A stretch of 64,000 nt of DNA from Paludibacteraceae bacterium (GTDB lineage: Bacteria; Bacteroidota; Bacteroidia; Bacteroidales; Paludibacteraceae), in NCBI GenBank assembly GCA_017391525.1, contig JAFOYE010000011.1, positions 1 to 64,000 of the forward strand, written 5' to 3'. The position numbers were made by a program, and so were the translations under genes. Shown here piece after piece: positions 25,167 to 34,328 of the stretch (its first letter is position 1; every line of letters begins with the position of its first letter). Under the pieces are notes generated by a model. The model searched no databases. It was not told the origin of the DNA and worked only from the letters and a program-made list of their open reading frames with translations.

Positions 25167-26204
25167 TCCCCATCCTCGTTTCTTGCTAGTATATCCAGGT
25201 TTGAAGATTGTATTAAAATAGCGGCGCTCAATACCCTTGCCTGTATCTGTGATGTCGATATGAATTTTGTTTTCAACTACCTGTATAGATAAAGTGATAT
25301 CTCCTTTTCCCTCCATTGAATCAATGGCATTTTTGCATAAGTTTTCGATGACCCATTCAAAGAGTGGTATACAAACTAGTGCGTAGCAATCGCTATCATT
25401 AGTATTGTTTGTTTTAAGTGTATAGTTGATTTTGTGAGATGTGCGAACGCGCATATAATCCATTGCAGAGCTTAAGATAGGTAGGATTAAGTGTCTTTCT
25501 AAAGTTGGCTGTGAACCAATCTTAGAAAAGCGTTCTGTAATCATTTGAAGGCGTCTAATGTCTTCATCCATTTGAGGTATAAGATTATCCTCTGGATAGG
25601 TGGCCTTCAATAATTCACTCCATGCGTTTAGTGAAGAAATAGGAGTTCCCAGTTGATGAGCAGTTTCTTTGGATAAGCCGACCCAAAGATTGTTTCTTTC
25701 GCTACGTTGTGCTAGTATTAGTGCAATGACAGCAATAATAAGGAATGCAACTATAACTGCAATTTGAATGTACGGAAACCAATATAATTGACGGAGTAAG
25801 GTCGAGTCTTCATAATAGATATATTGAACGTCATCATTAATCTTAATCACAATAGGATCTTGAGATTGTTGAAGTTCGTTAATTTTATTTCGAAAGAATT
25901 CTACTGAATCATTTTGTGGTATCTCAACGTTACGTGATAAGAGTAACTGATGATTGCTATCTACTATGTATACAGGTATGGTTGTATTATTCTCAATGAC
26001 AGATAAGATAATAGGATTTATATCTTCATCTGTGTTCATCGTAATGAGTTGCCTTGTTGCTTCTGCCCATAGTTCTATTCTTTGTTGCTCTTCTTGGGCA
26101 AATTGATTGGCCAAGCGTGTCGTGAACGATACGCTAATTACAACTAATACTAGTAGCACGATTAAGATGAGTGCGTATAGATTATTAGATACCCAATGCT
26201 TCAT
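25041..26204 (-). CDS. Membrane sensor histidine kinase
   Basis: 387 aa. Transmembrane helices at about 9-27 and 144-165 enclose a 115-residue periplasmic sensor. The dimerisation/phosphoacceptor helix has His183 in KETAHQLGTPISSL, an H-box variant common in Bacteroidetes kinases. The N-box (VIENLCKNAIDSM), G1 (DITDTGKGI) and G2 (GWGLGLSLAKRI) are present. No response regulator gene is adjacent, so it is an orphan in this window. The final 126 nt overlap ispe's 3' end on the other strand; both overlapped ends carry conserved motifs, so both genes look real. Confidence 0.9.
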   Translation of the reverse strand: MKHWVSNNLYALILIVLLVLVVISVSFTTRLANQFAQEEQQRIELWAEATRQLITMNTDEDINPIILSVIENNTTIPVYIVDSNHQLLLSRNVEIPQNDSVEFFRNKINELQQSQDPIVIKINDDVQYIYYEDSTLLRQLYWFPYIQIAVIVAFLIIAVIALILAQRSERNNLWVGLSKETAHQLGTPISSLNAWSELLKATYPEDNLIPQMDEDIRRLQMITERFSKIGSQPTLERHLILPILSSAMDYMRVRTSHKINYTLKTNNTNDSDCYALVCIPLFEWVIENLCKNAIDSMEGKGDITLSIQVVENKIHIDITDTGKGIERRYFNTIFKPGYTSKKRGWGLGLSLAKRIIENYHRGKLFVKQSQIGIGTTFRITLEQSKDC

Positions 26205-26226
26205 GTTGTGACTTTACAAAACGCTG

Positions 26227-26257
26227 CAAAGATACAAATATTTTTTGAGACCAACAA
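26227..26257 (-). promoter_or_regulatory. Promoter of the histidine kinase gene
   Basis: On minus: TTG (26255-26257), 20 nt, TATCTTTG (26227-26234). Confidence 0.7.
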
Positions 26258-26285
26258 AAGTCCAAGTAAAAATGTACGTTAAATA

Positions 26286-26316
26286 TTGTACATATCAAAA
26301 AAAAGCAGTAACTTTG
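26286..26316 (+). promoter_or_regulatory. Promoter of the 560-aa unknown protein
   Basis: TTG at 26286-26288 and TAACTTTG at 26309-26316, 20 nt apart, A-tract in the spacer. Confidence 0.7.
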
Positions 26317-26347
26317 CCGGCAAATATTAATTATAATTTGATGTTGT

Positions 26348-28030
26348 ATGAAACATAAATGGACTTATGCTAATATTGGTGGTAGTACTCGTGTAATTAT
26401 AAAAGATGCAGAAGATATCCGTCATTTATCAGAATTAGATGAGAAGCTTTGGACTGTTTTAGCATGCCCAGCTTCTGGATTAGAGATCCCTGAAGAGAGT
26501 TTGCACTGTTTGGATATTGATGGGGATAATAAAATCCATATCCGTGATGTTGTGGAAACTGCCGATTGGTTATGTAAAGTTCTACATGATCCTCAGGTGT
26601 TGTTTGACGCTAAACCAGCAATGCCTCTATCTGCCATTAAAGATAAGCAATTATTGGCAGTAGCTACTCCTTTGGCAGTTAATGGTGAAATAACTTTAGA
26701 TATTGTTCAAGATGCTATAGCAAACGTAAAAATAGAGGTGTTGGATCTACCTAAATCACCATATAGTACTGAAGTTATCGAAGCTTATAAAGCCTGCAAA
26801 GATTCATACCAAAATTATTATTCTACATCTCGTTTGCATACCTTGGGATTAGCAGCATTACCCTCCGATGCTGTAATACCAGGTATGGTTGAGGAAGATT
26901 TTATAGAGATGGGTAGGATAATAAATGAATATGAAACTAACAAACAATCCGTTGAAAATGCAAATAAATCAGCTCTTGTCCTAGCGCAACAACAGTATAA
27001 ACCATTAGAGAAATTATTATTGCTATCGCGTGATTATTGCACTATTCTGCGCAACTTTGTGTCTTTCCAAGATTTCTATGCCAAACGCATCAAGAGTGTT
27101 TTAGGACGTAATGCGGACGATGAATCACCTTGGGCTATTTTTCAAGCTGGTACCTTAGTGATAGATCAGCGAGCTTGTAATCTATGTTTGCGGGTAAACG
27201 ATATGGCTAAGCATAATGTACAGGCTCCAGATAGCGGAATGTTCTTACTTTATTGTCATTGTACTTTATATGCTACAGGTGAAACCATGCAGATAGTAGC
27301 AGCAATGACAGTAGGAGATATTTGCAATTTGAAGGTGGGTAAAAACGCCTTGTTCTACGATCGAAAAGGTCGTGATTGGGAGGCTGAAGTAATAAAAGTG
27401 GTTGATAATCCAATCTCAATTGGTCAAGCTTTTTGGGGACCATATCGAAAAGTTGGCGATTGGGTGTCTGGATTAATCAATAAGTCTGCAGAAGAAAAAG
27501 AAAAGAAGAATTTTGAGGATCTTACTGCTAAAATACAAACGGGTGTAGAGAAACCAATAACAGATAATACAACTACAACTACAGAAAAAGTAGCACCTTT
27601 TGATATTGCGAAGTTTGCAGGTATATTTGCTGCCATAGGTATGGCTATTGGATATATAGGAAGTTTTGTAACTGAATTGCTAACTGGTGTTGGAAATATG
27701 GTAGGACCACATTTTGAATTTTGGTGGAAAATTCCGTTGGCAATATTAGGGTTGATATTAGTGTTTAGTGGACCATCTATGATTCTTGCATGGTTCAAAT
27801 TGCGTAGACGTAATCTAGCTCCATTGTTGAATGCTAATGGTTGGGCTATAAACTCAGAGGCGATAGTTAGCGTGCTCTTTGGTAATACATTGACAGAAAA
27901 GGCACAATTCCCATTGGTCAAAAATAAAGATCCATTTGCTCGTAAGGGATTATCCCAAACAGCAAAATGGATTATTGCAATATCATGCTTGTTAGCAGGT
28001 GTTGGAATCGCACTATTCTTTATATTGTAA
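26348..28030 (+). CDS. Large membrane-anchored protein of unknown function with an EF-hand-like loop
   Basis: 560 aa, no signal peptide. Residues 56-67 (DIDGDNKIHIRD) match an EF-hand or dockerin-type calcium loop with Asp at positions 1, 3, 5 and 12. The middle (about 80-400) is soluble and mixed helical, with several Cys (ACNLCLRV, YCHCTLY). The C-terminus has three hydrophobic segments: about 418-440, 455-475 and 540-560, so the soluble part is probably anchored in the inner membrane from the cytoplasmic or periplasmic side. I recall similar uncharacterised proteins starting with STRVxIxxxED and a DxDGDxxI loop in other phyla, but no function. Own promoter and terminator. Confidence 0.75.
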   Translation: MKHKWTYANIGGSTRVIIKDAEDIRHLSELDEKLWTVLACPASGLEIPEESLHCLDIDGDNKIHIRDVVETADWLCKVLHDPQVLFDAKPAMPLSAIKDKQLLAVATPLAVNGEITLDIVQDAIANVKIEVLDLPKSPYSTEVIEAYKACKDSYQNYYSTSRLHTLGLAALPSDAVIPGMVEEDFIEMGRIINEYETNKQSVENANKSALVLAQQQYKPLEKLLLLSRDYCTILRNFVSFQDFYAKRIKSVLGRNADDESPWAIFQAGTLVIDQRACNLCLRVNDMAKHNVQAPDSGMFLLYCHCTLYATGETMQIVAAMTVGDICNLKVGKNALFYDRKGRDWEAEVIKVVDNPISIGQAFWGPYRKVGDWVSGLINKSAEEKEKKNFEDLTAKIQTGVEKPITDNTTTTTEKVAPFDIAKFAGIFAAIGMAIGYIGSFVTELLTGVGNMVGPHFEFWWKIPLAILGLILVFSGPSMILAWFKLRRRNLAPLLNANGWAINSEAIVSVLFGNTLTEKAQFPLVKNKDPFARKGLSQTAKWIIAISCLLAGVGIALFFIL

Positions 28031-28045
28031 AAATTATACTAGGTG

Positions 28046-28083
28046 ATATACAAAACGCTCTCAACCGAGAGCGTTTTGTATAT
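28046..28083. terminator. Bidirectional terminator between the 560-aa protein gene and era
   Basis: Perfect 17-bp stem (28046-28062 with 28067-28083), loop AACC, ending in T/A-rich sequence on both strands. Confidence 0.92.
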
Positions 28084-28090
28084 TTGTTTA

Positions 28091-28996
28091 TTAGTTTAAA
28101 TCATAACCATAGTGACGCAGACGAGTTTGAGATGATCGCCAATCTTTATCTACTTTGACGAATAACTGTAAGAATACAGGTTTGCCAAAGAATGATTCTA
28201 TCTCGCGGCGAGCTTGTGTTCCCACTCGCTTAAGGGCTTTACCTCCTTTGCCAATGATAATGCCTTTTTGGCTATCACGTTCTACATAGATAATAGCACC
28301 TATACGAATGATGCCCTCTGGATGTTGTTCGTCGGGTTCTTCATCTAAGAAACTCTCAACTTCAACTTCCACGCTATATGGAATCTCTTTGTCATAGTTC
28401 AGAAGAATCTTTTCACGAATCATTTCATCCACAAAGAAGCGAGATGATTTGTCGGTCAATTGATCTTTTGGGAAAAATGGTGGACATTCAGGTAATGCTT
28501 CTCTAATAGCAGCAAATAGTTGATCAGTACCAAACTTCTGTTGTGCTGAGATAGGGAATACTGTCGCTTCTGGTAGCACACGTTGCCAGTATTCTACCAG
28601 CTGTTCTAGAGTCTCTTGTGTCGTTAGATCAATCTTATTAAGCACAAGAAATATTCGAACATTCTTAAGTCGTTTAACTTTTTCTAGAAAATCAGCATTT
28701 TTATCAGGATTATCTTGTACATCTGTTACATAGAGCAACACATCTGCATCTACAAGAGCAGAGCGAGAAAACTCCAACATTTGTTCTTGAAGTTTGTAGT
28801 TGGGCTGCAATACACCGGGTGTATCTGAATACACCATTTGAAAATCCTCTCCATTTACTATACCCATGATTCGATGGCGAGTGGTTTGCGCCTTCGATGT
28901 GATAATCGAAAGGCGCTCACCCACTAACACATTCATCAGTGTAGATTTACCTACATTAGGGTTGCCTACAATATTTACAAAACCAGATTTATGCAT
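28091..28996 (-). CDS. era: GTPase Era
   Basis: 301 aa, standard. G1 GNPNVGKST (11-19), G2 TTRHRIMG, G3 DTPG, G4 NKID, then a KH domain with the GxxG loop in IGKGGKALKRVG near 250. Era binds the 3' end of 16S rRNA in 30S maturation. It ends the minus-strand run argS, kbl, tdh, M16 protease, era, with only 3 nt separating it from the protease gene. Confidence 0.97.
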   Translation of the reverse strand: MHKSGFVNIVGNPNVGKSTLMNVLVGERLSIITSKAQTTRHRIMGIVNGEDFQMVYSDTPGVLQPNYKLQEQMLEFSRSALVDADVLLYVTDVQDNPDKNADFLEKVKRLKNVRIFLVLNKIDLTTQETLEQLVEYWQRVLPEATVFPISAQQKFGTDQLFAAIREALPECPPFFPKDQLTDKSSRFFVDEMIREKILLNYDKEIPYSVEVEVESFLDEEPDEQHPEGIIRIGAIIYVERDSQKGIIIGKGGKALKRVGTQARREIESFFGKPVFLQLFVKVDKDWRSSQTRLRHYGYDLN

Positions 28997-28999
28997 TGC

Positions 29000-31903
29000 T
29001 TAGAAATCCAAATCAAGTGGTGCAAACAATTTAGTCTTAGATACTTTAATGATTTTTCCGTATTTAGCTTGTAGTGCCTTTAAGTTTATAAGCTTAGGAT
29101 CACCCATTACAATGATTGATACAGGTTGTCCCTTGATGTTTTCCTCGTAGAACTGCTTGATTTGCTCAAATGTAAGATTGTTGATGGCCTCTAGGTTGTA
29201 TTGTGCAGGGTCGGTCTCGTAACCCAATTCACGCCAACCCTCGTATGTCTCGCTCTTACTACGGAAGTTTGGTTTGCTGATTTGTGCGTATTGCAACAAT
29301 GCGGCCTTAACACTCTCGATGCGTTCAGGATACTCTGGCATAGAGTCTAGCAATGACATAAACACGTCAATAGCATCTACAACTTTATCAGATTGTGTTC
29401 CGATATAGCCCATGAATGAGGCGTTTTTACCATTCAATGCACCGCGGGTCATATTACCAGATGCGGTATATGCCATAGAACGTTTCTCGCGAATCTCGTC
29501 TAATACAATACCAGTGAAACCACCAGAGAAGTATTGGTTGAAGGCTTGGAAGAGGACGTTTTGTTCCTTATCATAAGGCTTTCCATTGAAGTAGAAGTAG
29601 ATGGTAGCTTGTTGTACATTAGAGTTACCTAAGAAGTACACTTGAGTCTTGTCGTAGGTTTTCTTGTCGCGAATCTCTGGTGATGTAGATGGCACCACTC
29701 CCTCTTGTAATGGGAGGTTCTTGGTTAAGATATCTTTAACTTCCTCTACTGGTCTTTGACCACAATAGTGGATGTCCAATTCGTATTTGATGGCCTCCAT
29801 AAATGCGACTTTCAATTTTAGCTCGTCCATATAATAGATATCCATAAATGGGATAACATCAATAAAATGTGACTTATCACCATAGAGGACATATTCGCGC
29901 AATGCATTAGCTTGCAGACCATCCATCTTAGACATCATAAAACGACTAGAGAGTTCGTTACCTTTAACGGCATCAAATTGCTTGGGGTCAAATTTAGGGA
30001 ACAACATCTGTTTTTGTACCAATTGGCAAATCTCTGCGAGATTTTTCTCGTCACCTACAATAGTAACACCGAAATAACTATCGTTCACAGTATATCCACA
30101 ACGACCACCCAATTCTGCTAATTGACGACGGAAGTCTTGTGGTTCGGTGCTAGGCATGATGCCTGCTACGTTCATCAATGAAGTTACAAATTCTAGATTA
30201 GGCATCTTATGTGTACCTATACCAAAAATCAACTCCAAAGAGAAGATGTCGTTCTTTGGATTCTTAGCGTAATGTAATTTGACATTTTGGTCAATATCCT
30301 CAACCACAACATCATTCATGTCCATGAAGGTTTGTTTGAGTTCGCCATTAGGCAATGCTTTGAATTGTTTAGCATACTCAGTTTCTTGGCTGTTGATGAG
30401 TTCAAGTGGTTTGATAGCAGGTTTAGCCAACTTGTTTTTCTTTGGATCACCCTCGTTGAAACTCAAAGTCATGTAGTTGGCATCGAAATATTTCTTCGCA
30501 ATGCGTTGAATATCCTCTTTGGTTAGCGCTTGAATCTTATCATTCTCGGTGAAGATGTCGTCAATAGGTGTATCATAGATGTAACTTTGTACCAAAGCGT
30601 TCATCTTAACTTCTGAAGATTCAAATGCCAATTTATAGTTCTGCGCAAATTCGGCTTTTGCTGTTTGAATCAACCAATCAGGTATATCACCTGTTTTCAG
30701 TTTATTAAGTTCTGCCATCACAATGCGGCTTGTAGCTGCATCGGATTCATAAGTTTGTTGGTTGGCATCATAGTATGGAATAGCTTGCACCAAGATACGA
30801 CCACAATCGCGGCGTGAATCAAGGCTTGCACTTACAGATGAAACGACACCGTCCATAGACAATTTATCAAGCAAACCTGTGCTTGAACTATTATTGAGCA
30901 ATGACATTACGAATTGTAATGGCAAGGCATCTTCATCTGTAATCTTTACACCATCGTATGCCCAAATAATCGTTGGATAGTAACCTACTTTGAATTTGTG
31001 AGTAGGATTACCTGCAAAAGATACACTAGGATAGGTTGGACGCTCTGGCAACTCTTTGTACTCTAGACGACCAAAGGTCTCTTCAATCATAGGTTTAGTT
31101 GCCTCTGCATCGAAGTCACCTACGATGATAAGTGCCATATTGTTAGGTACATACCATGTCTCGTAGAACTCGATAAGCTTGCTTAAACGTGGATTCTTTA
31201 AGTGCTCAGGACTACCAATGACATCGCGCTCATATGGATGGCCTGAATAGAGTTTGCTAAACATGTTTTGACGCACATGAGTCATCACATCATCTTGGTA
31301 CATATTGTACTCCTCAAACACATTCTCCAACTCTGCTTGGAAGGTACGGAAAACAGGATCAATCAAGCGGTCTGAGAAAATGGTGAGCCATTTGTACATA
31401 CTAGAAGCAGGGAAAGAGTTGTGATAGCAAGTCATATCATAACTTGTATAAGCATTGACGCCTGTTGCTCCAATTCCATCTAGCAAGACAAAGAAATCTT
31501 CTACGGTTGAGTATTTTGCAGCCTCAATAGATACTTCGTTGATTTTCTTGGTTAGTTCTAGACGTTTTGCTTCGTCTGTAGTCTCAGCATACTCATCGTA
31601 TAGGCGGATAATCTCTTCGTAGAGAGGTTCCTCTTTCTCCCAATCTAGTGCACCAATCTTTTGTGTGCCCTTGAAGAGCATATGCTCTAAGTAGTGAGCC
31701 AAACCTGTATATTCAGCAGGCTCGTACATCGCACCTGCGCGCACTGCTACATAACCAGTTACGTCAGGTTGATCATGATCCTCCCACAACAAGACTGTCA
31801 AACCATTAGCCAGCTTGTACTCGGTCAATCCCTCGCGCGATTGCGCGAACAGCATGGTCACGGATATTACCACTGCCATGCTCAGTAAAATCATTCTTTT
31901 CAT
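29000..31903 (-). CDS. M16 (pitrilysin-family) metalloprotease, two-domain, exported
   Basis: 967 aa. Signal peptide 1-20 (ending LFAQ). The inverted zinc motif is His70-x-x-Glu73-His74 (HYLEH) with the downstream Glu in the EEYNMY region. Two M16 halves follow each other: residues 25-480 active, 520-960 inactive-like (no HxxEH). The second half contains IREKRSMAYTASGN, typical of the inactive M16C repeat. It probably degrades peptides in the periplasm. Pattern and length agree with Bacteroidetes insulinase-like proteins. Confidence 0.93.
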   Translation of the reverse strand: MKRMILLSMAVVISVTMLFAQSREGLTEYKLANGLTVLLWEDHDQPDVTGYVAVRAGAMYEPAEYTGLAHYLEHMLFKGTQKIGALDWEKEEPLYEEIIRLYDEYAETTDEAKRLELTKKINEVSIEAAKYSTVEDFFVLLDGIGATGVNAYTSYDMTCYHNSFPASSMYKWLTIFSDRLIDPVFRTFQAELENVFEEYNMYQDDVMTHVRQNMFSKLYSGHPYERDVIGSPEHLKNPRLSKLIEFYETWYVPNNMALIIVGDFDAEATKPMIEETFGRLEYKELPERPTYPSVSFAGNPTHKFKVGYYPTIIWAYDGVKITDEDALPLQFVMSLLNNSSSTGLLDKLSMDGVVSSVSASLDSRRDCGRILVQAIPYYDANQQTYESDAATSRIVMAELNKLKTGDIPDWLIQTAKAEFAQNYKLAFESSEVKMNALVQSYIYDTPIDDIFTENDKIQALTKEDIQRIAKKYFDANYMTLSFNEGDPKKNKLAKPAIKPLELINSQETEYAKQFKALPNGELKQTFMDMNDVVVEDIDQNVKLHYAKNPKNDIFSLELIFGIGTHKMPNLEFVTSLMNVAGIMPSTEPQDFRRQLAELGGRCGYTVNDSYFGVTIVGDEKNLAEICQLVQKQMLFPKFDPKQFDAVKGNELSSRFMMSKMDGLQANALREYVLYGDKSHFIDVIPFMDIYYMDELKLKVAFMEAIKYELDIHYCGQRPVEEVKDILTKNLPLQEGVVPSTSPEIRDKKTYDKTQVYFLGNSNVQQATIYFYFNGKPYDKEQNVLFQAFNQYFSGGFTGIVLDEIREKRSMAYTASGNMTRGALNGKNASFMGYIGTQSDKVVDAIDVFMSLLDSMPEYPERIESVKAALLQYAQISKPNFRSKSETYEGWRELGYETDPAQYNLEAINNLTFEQIKQFYEENIKGQPVSIIVMGDPKLINLKALQAKYGKIIKVSKTKLFAPLDLDF

Positions 31904-31926
31904 ATATTCTTGTCTTTTGTCTTAAA

Positions 31927-31947
31927 ACTTTAATCTCTAAACTCTAA
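31927..31947. repeat. 7-mer array between tdh and the M16 protease gene
   Basis: Units ACTTTAA, TCTCTAA, ACTCTAA. Short, but in phase and of the same word type as other arrays. Confidence 0.6.
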
Positions 31948-31975
31948 ATGGTAGCGAAGTGTTCACTAAACACAA

Positions 31976-33001
31976 TTACCACTCAAGAAGTACTTTTCCG
32001 CATTGACCTTTAGACATGATGTCAAAACCCTTTTGGAAATCATCGAAGTGGAAACGGTGAGTAATAACAGGACTCAAGTCCAATCCGCCAACAAGCATTT
32101 GCTCCATTTGATACCATGTCTCCCACATGCGGCGACCGGTAATACCCTTGATGGTCAATGCGTTGAAGATGATATCTGACCAGTTGACCTTAGTGTTGCT
32201 AGGTAAGATACCCAATTGAGCGATGTTTGCGCCTTTATACATATGCGCAATCATATCATTGAAGGCGGCTGGTGCACCAGACATCTCTAGTCCAATATCA
32301 AAACCACGAATACCCAATTGCTTCATAGCACCTTCTACGGTCTCGCCTTTAGAACCATTAACAGTGATGGTTGCACCCATCTTTTTCGCTATCTCAAGGC
32401 GTTGCTCGTTCAAATCGGTTACTACGATATTCTTTGCTCCTGCATAGCGGCAGATACCAGCAGCCATAGTGCCAATGAGTCCTGCACCTGTGATAAGCAC
32501 ATCTTCACCCAACAATGGGAATGCCAATGCAGTATGTGTTGCATTGCCAAATGGGTCCATGATAGCAGCAAAGTCATCTGGAATCTCAGGGCGGATATGT
32601 ACAATATTGCTTTCAGGGATAGTCACATACTCTGCAAATGCACCATCTTTACCGAAAATACCTACAGATAGACTGTTCTCGCACACGTGACCCATACCAC
32701 GGCGGCAGTTACGGCAAGTACCGCAAACGATATGACCTTCTGCAGTCACACGATCACCTACTTTTACTCCACGAACACCAGGGCCAACCTCTACGGCTAC
32801 GCCCACGAACTCGTGACCCATGATATAGGGTGGAGTGCAGTGGCTTTGTGACCACTCGTCCCATTTATACATGTGCAAGTCTGTACCGCAAATAGCGGCT
32901 TTGGTAACCTTGATGAGCACATCATTCACGCCTACTTGAGGCATAGGTACTTCTTCCATCCAGAGACCTGGCTCTGCATAACGTTTTACTAAGGCTTTCA
33001 T
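31976..33001 (-). CDS. tdh: L-threonine 3-dehydrogenase
   Basis: 341 aa, zinc-dependent medium-chain dehydrogenase. Catalytic zinc ligands Cys38 (ICGTDLH) and His63-Glu64 (MGHE); structural zinc Cys cluster CGTCRNCRRGMGHVC near 93-107; NAD-binding GAGLIGTMAAG near 171. It oxidises L-threonine to 2-amino-3-ketobutyrate. The preceding gene, kbl, cleaves that product to glycine and acetyl-CoA, which settles the substrate. Confidence 0.96.
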   Translation of the reverse strand: MKALVKRYAEPGLWMEEVPMPQVGVNDVLIKVTKAAICGTDLHMYKWDEWSQSHCTPPYIMGHEFVGVAVEVGPGVRGVKVGDRVTAEGHIVCGTCRNCRRGMGHVCENSLSVGIFGKDGAFAEYVTIPESNIVHIRPEIPDDFAAIMDPFGNATHTALAFPLLGEDVLITGAGLIGTMAAGICRYAGAKNIVVTDLNEQRLEIAKKMGATITVNGSKGETVEGAMKQLGIRGFDIGLEMSGAPAAFNDMIAHMYKGANIAQLGILPSNTKVNWSDIIFNALTIKGITGRRMWETWYQMEQMLVGGLDLSPVITHRFHFDDFQKGFDIMSKGQCGKVLLEW

Positions 33002-33016
33002 TGTTTTTTTATTTTT

Positions 33017-33052
33017 TCTAGAATATCTAGTTGGTCTAGAATTTCTAGTTTA
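33017..33052. repeat. 9-mer array joining kbl and tdh; forms the kbl stop codon
   Basis: Four exact 9-mers: TCTAGAATA, TCTAGTTGG, TCTAGAATT, TCTAGTTTA. The last three bases are the complement of the kbl TAA stop. Confidence 0.9.
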
Positions 33053-34240
33053 TTTGATTACTCCTAATTCTTTTCCTACTTTTACGAATGCCGCAATACC
33101 TTTATTCAATTGCTCTGGGGTATGCGCTGCGGATAGTTGTACGCGGATACGCGCTTGACCTTGTGGCACTACAGGATAGTAGAAACCAGTTACATAGATG
33201 CCTTCTTCTTGCAATGCAGCAGCAAACTCTTGACTCAAACGAGCATCGTACAACATAACTGCGCAGATAGCAGACTCGGTAGGTTTAATGTCAAATCCTG
33301 CGGCTTTCATCTTGCTGATGAAGAACTCGGTGTTAGCATGCAAACGGTCTTGCAACTCGTTGCTACGAGTCAAGATCTCAAAGGTCTTCAATCCTGCTGC
33401 GGCAATCAATGGAGGAATAGAATTAGAGAATAGGTATGGACGACTGCGTTGACGCAAGAGGTCTATAATCTCTTTCTTACCTGTGGTGAAACCACCTACT
33501 GAACCACCAAAAGCTTTACCCAAGGTACCTGTGATAATCTCAATCTTACCCATGAGATTGTAGCGCTCAGTCACACCATGACCAGTCTTTCCTACGACAC
33601 CTGCAGAGTGGCTCTCGTCTACCATAACAAGAGCGTCGTATTTCTGTGCCAACTCGTAGATCTTATCCAATGGACATACATTACCATCCATAGAGAACAC
33701 ACCGTCAGTAGCAATGATACGGAAACGTTGATCTTGTGCTTTCTTCAATTGCTCCTCTAGGTCTGCCATGTCGCCATTAGCATAACGATAGCGCACTGCT
33801 TTGCACAAACGTACACCGTCAATGATAGATGCGTGGTTCAATGCATCGGAGATGATAGCATCTTGCTCAGTCAATAGTGGTTCAAACAATCCACCATTCG
33901 CATCAAAACAAGCTGCATAGAGGATTGTATCCTCTGTTCCAAAGAAGTCAGAGATCGCTTGCTCCAATTGCTTGTGTGTATCTTGTGTACCGCAGATAAA
34001 GCGTACAGATGCCATACCATAACCACGCTCGTCCATGCGGTCTTTTGCTGCCTGAATCAATTCTGGGTTGTCTGCCAAACCAAGGTAGTTGTTGGCGCAG
34101 AAGTTAATGACGTCTTTACCGCCCTCTACTTGAATTGCAGAAGACTGTGGAGTGATGATCACTCGTTCGTTTTTATACAATCCTGCTTCCTTGATCTCGC
34201 TCAAGATACCTTGCAGGTGTTTTTGAAAATCTGTATACAT
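33050..34240 (-). CDS. kbl: Glycine C-acetyltransferase (2-amino-3-ketobutyrate CoA ligase)
   Basis: 396 aa, PLP fold-type I, alpha-oxoamine synthase family. The Schiff-base lysine is in GTLGKAFGGSVGGF, with VDESHSAGVVG and NNYLGLADNPEL also characteristic. It converts 2-amino-3-ketobutyrate and CoA to glycine and acetyl-CoA. Adjacent tdh completes threonine breakdown. The stop codon lies in a 9-mer repeat array. Confidence 0.96.
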   Translation of the reverse strand: MYTDFQKHLQGILSEIKEAGLYKNERVIITPQSSAIQVEGGKDVINFCANNYLGLADNPELIQAAKDRMDERGYGMASVRFICGTQDTHKQLEQAISDFFGTEDTILYAACFDANGGLFEPLLTEQDAIISDALNHASIIDGVRLCKAVRYRYANGDMADLEEQLKKAQDQRFRIIATDGVFSMDGNVCPLDKIYELAQKYDALVMVDESHSAGVVGKTGHGVTERYNLMGKIEIITGTLGKAFGGSVGGFTTGKKEIIDLLRQRSRPYLFSNSIPPLIAAAGLKTFEILTRSNELQDRLHANTEFFISKMKAAGFDIKPTESAICAVMLYDARLSQEFAAALQEEGIYVTGFYYPVVPQGQARIRVQLSAAHTPEQLNKGIAAFVKVGKELGVIK

Positions 34241-34280
34241 AGTCTATTACCTATTTAATACTTATCAATTACGGTTTTTT

Positions 34281-34321
34281 TACGGGTTCATGACGGGTTC
34301 ATACCGAATGTATACCGAATC
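34281..34321. repeat. 10/11-mer array between kbl and argS
   Basis: Units TACGGGTTCA, TGACGGGTTCA, then TACCGAATG, TATACCGAATCG. Two word pairs with slightly uneven length, seven bases from the argS stop. Confidence 0.7.
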
Positions 34322-34328
34322 GTTATGC

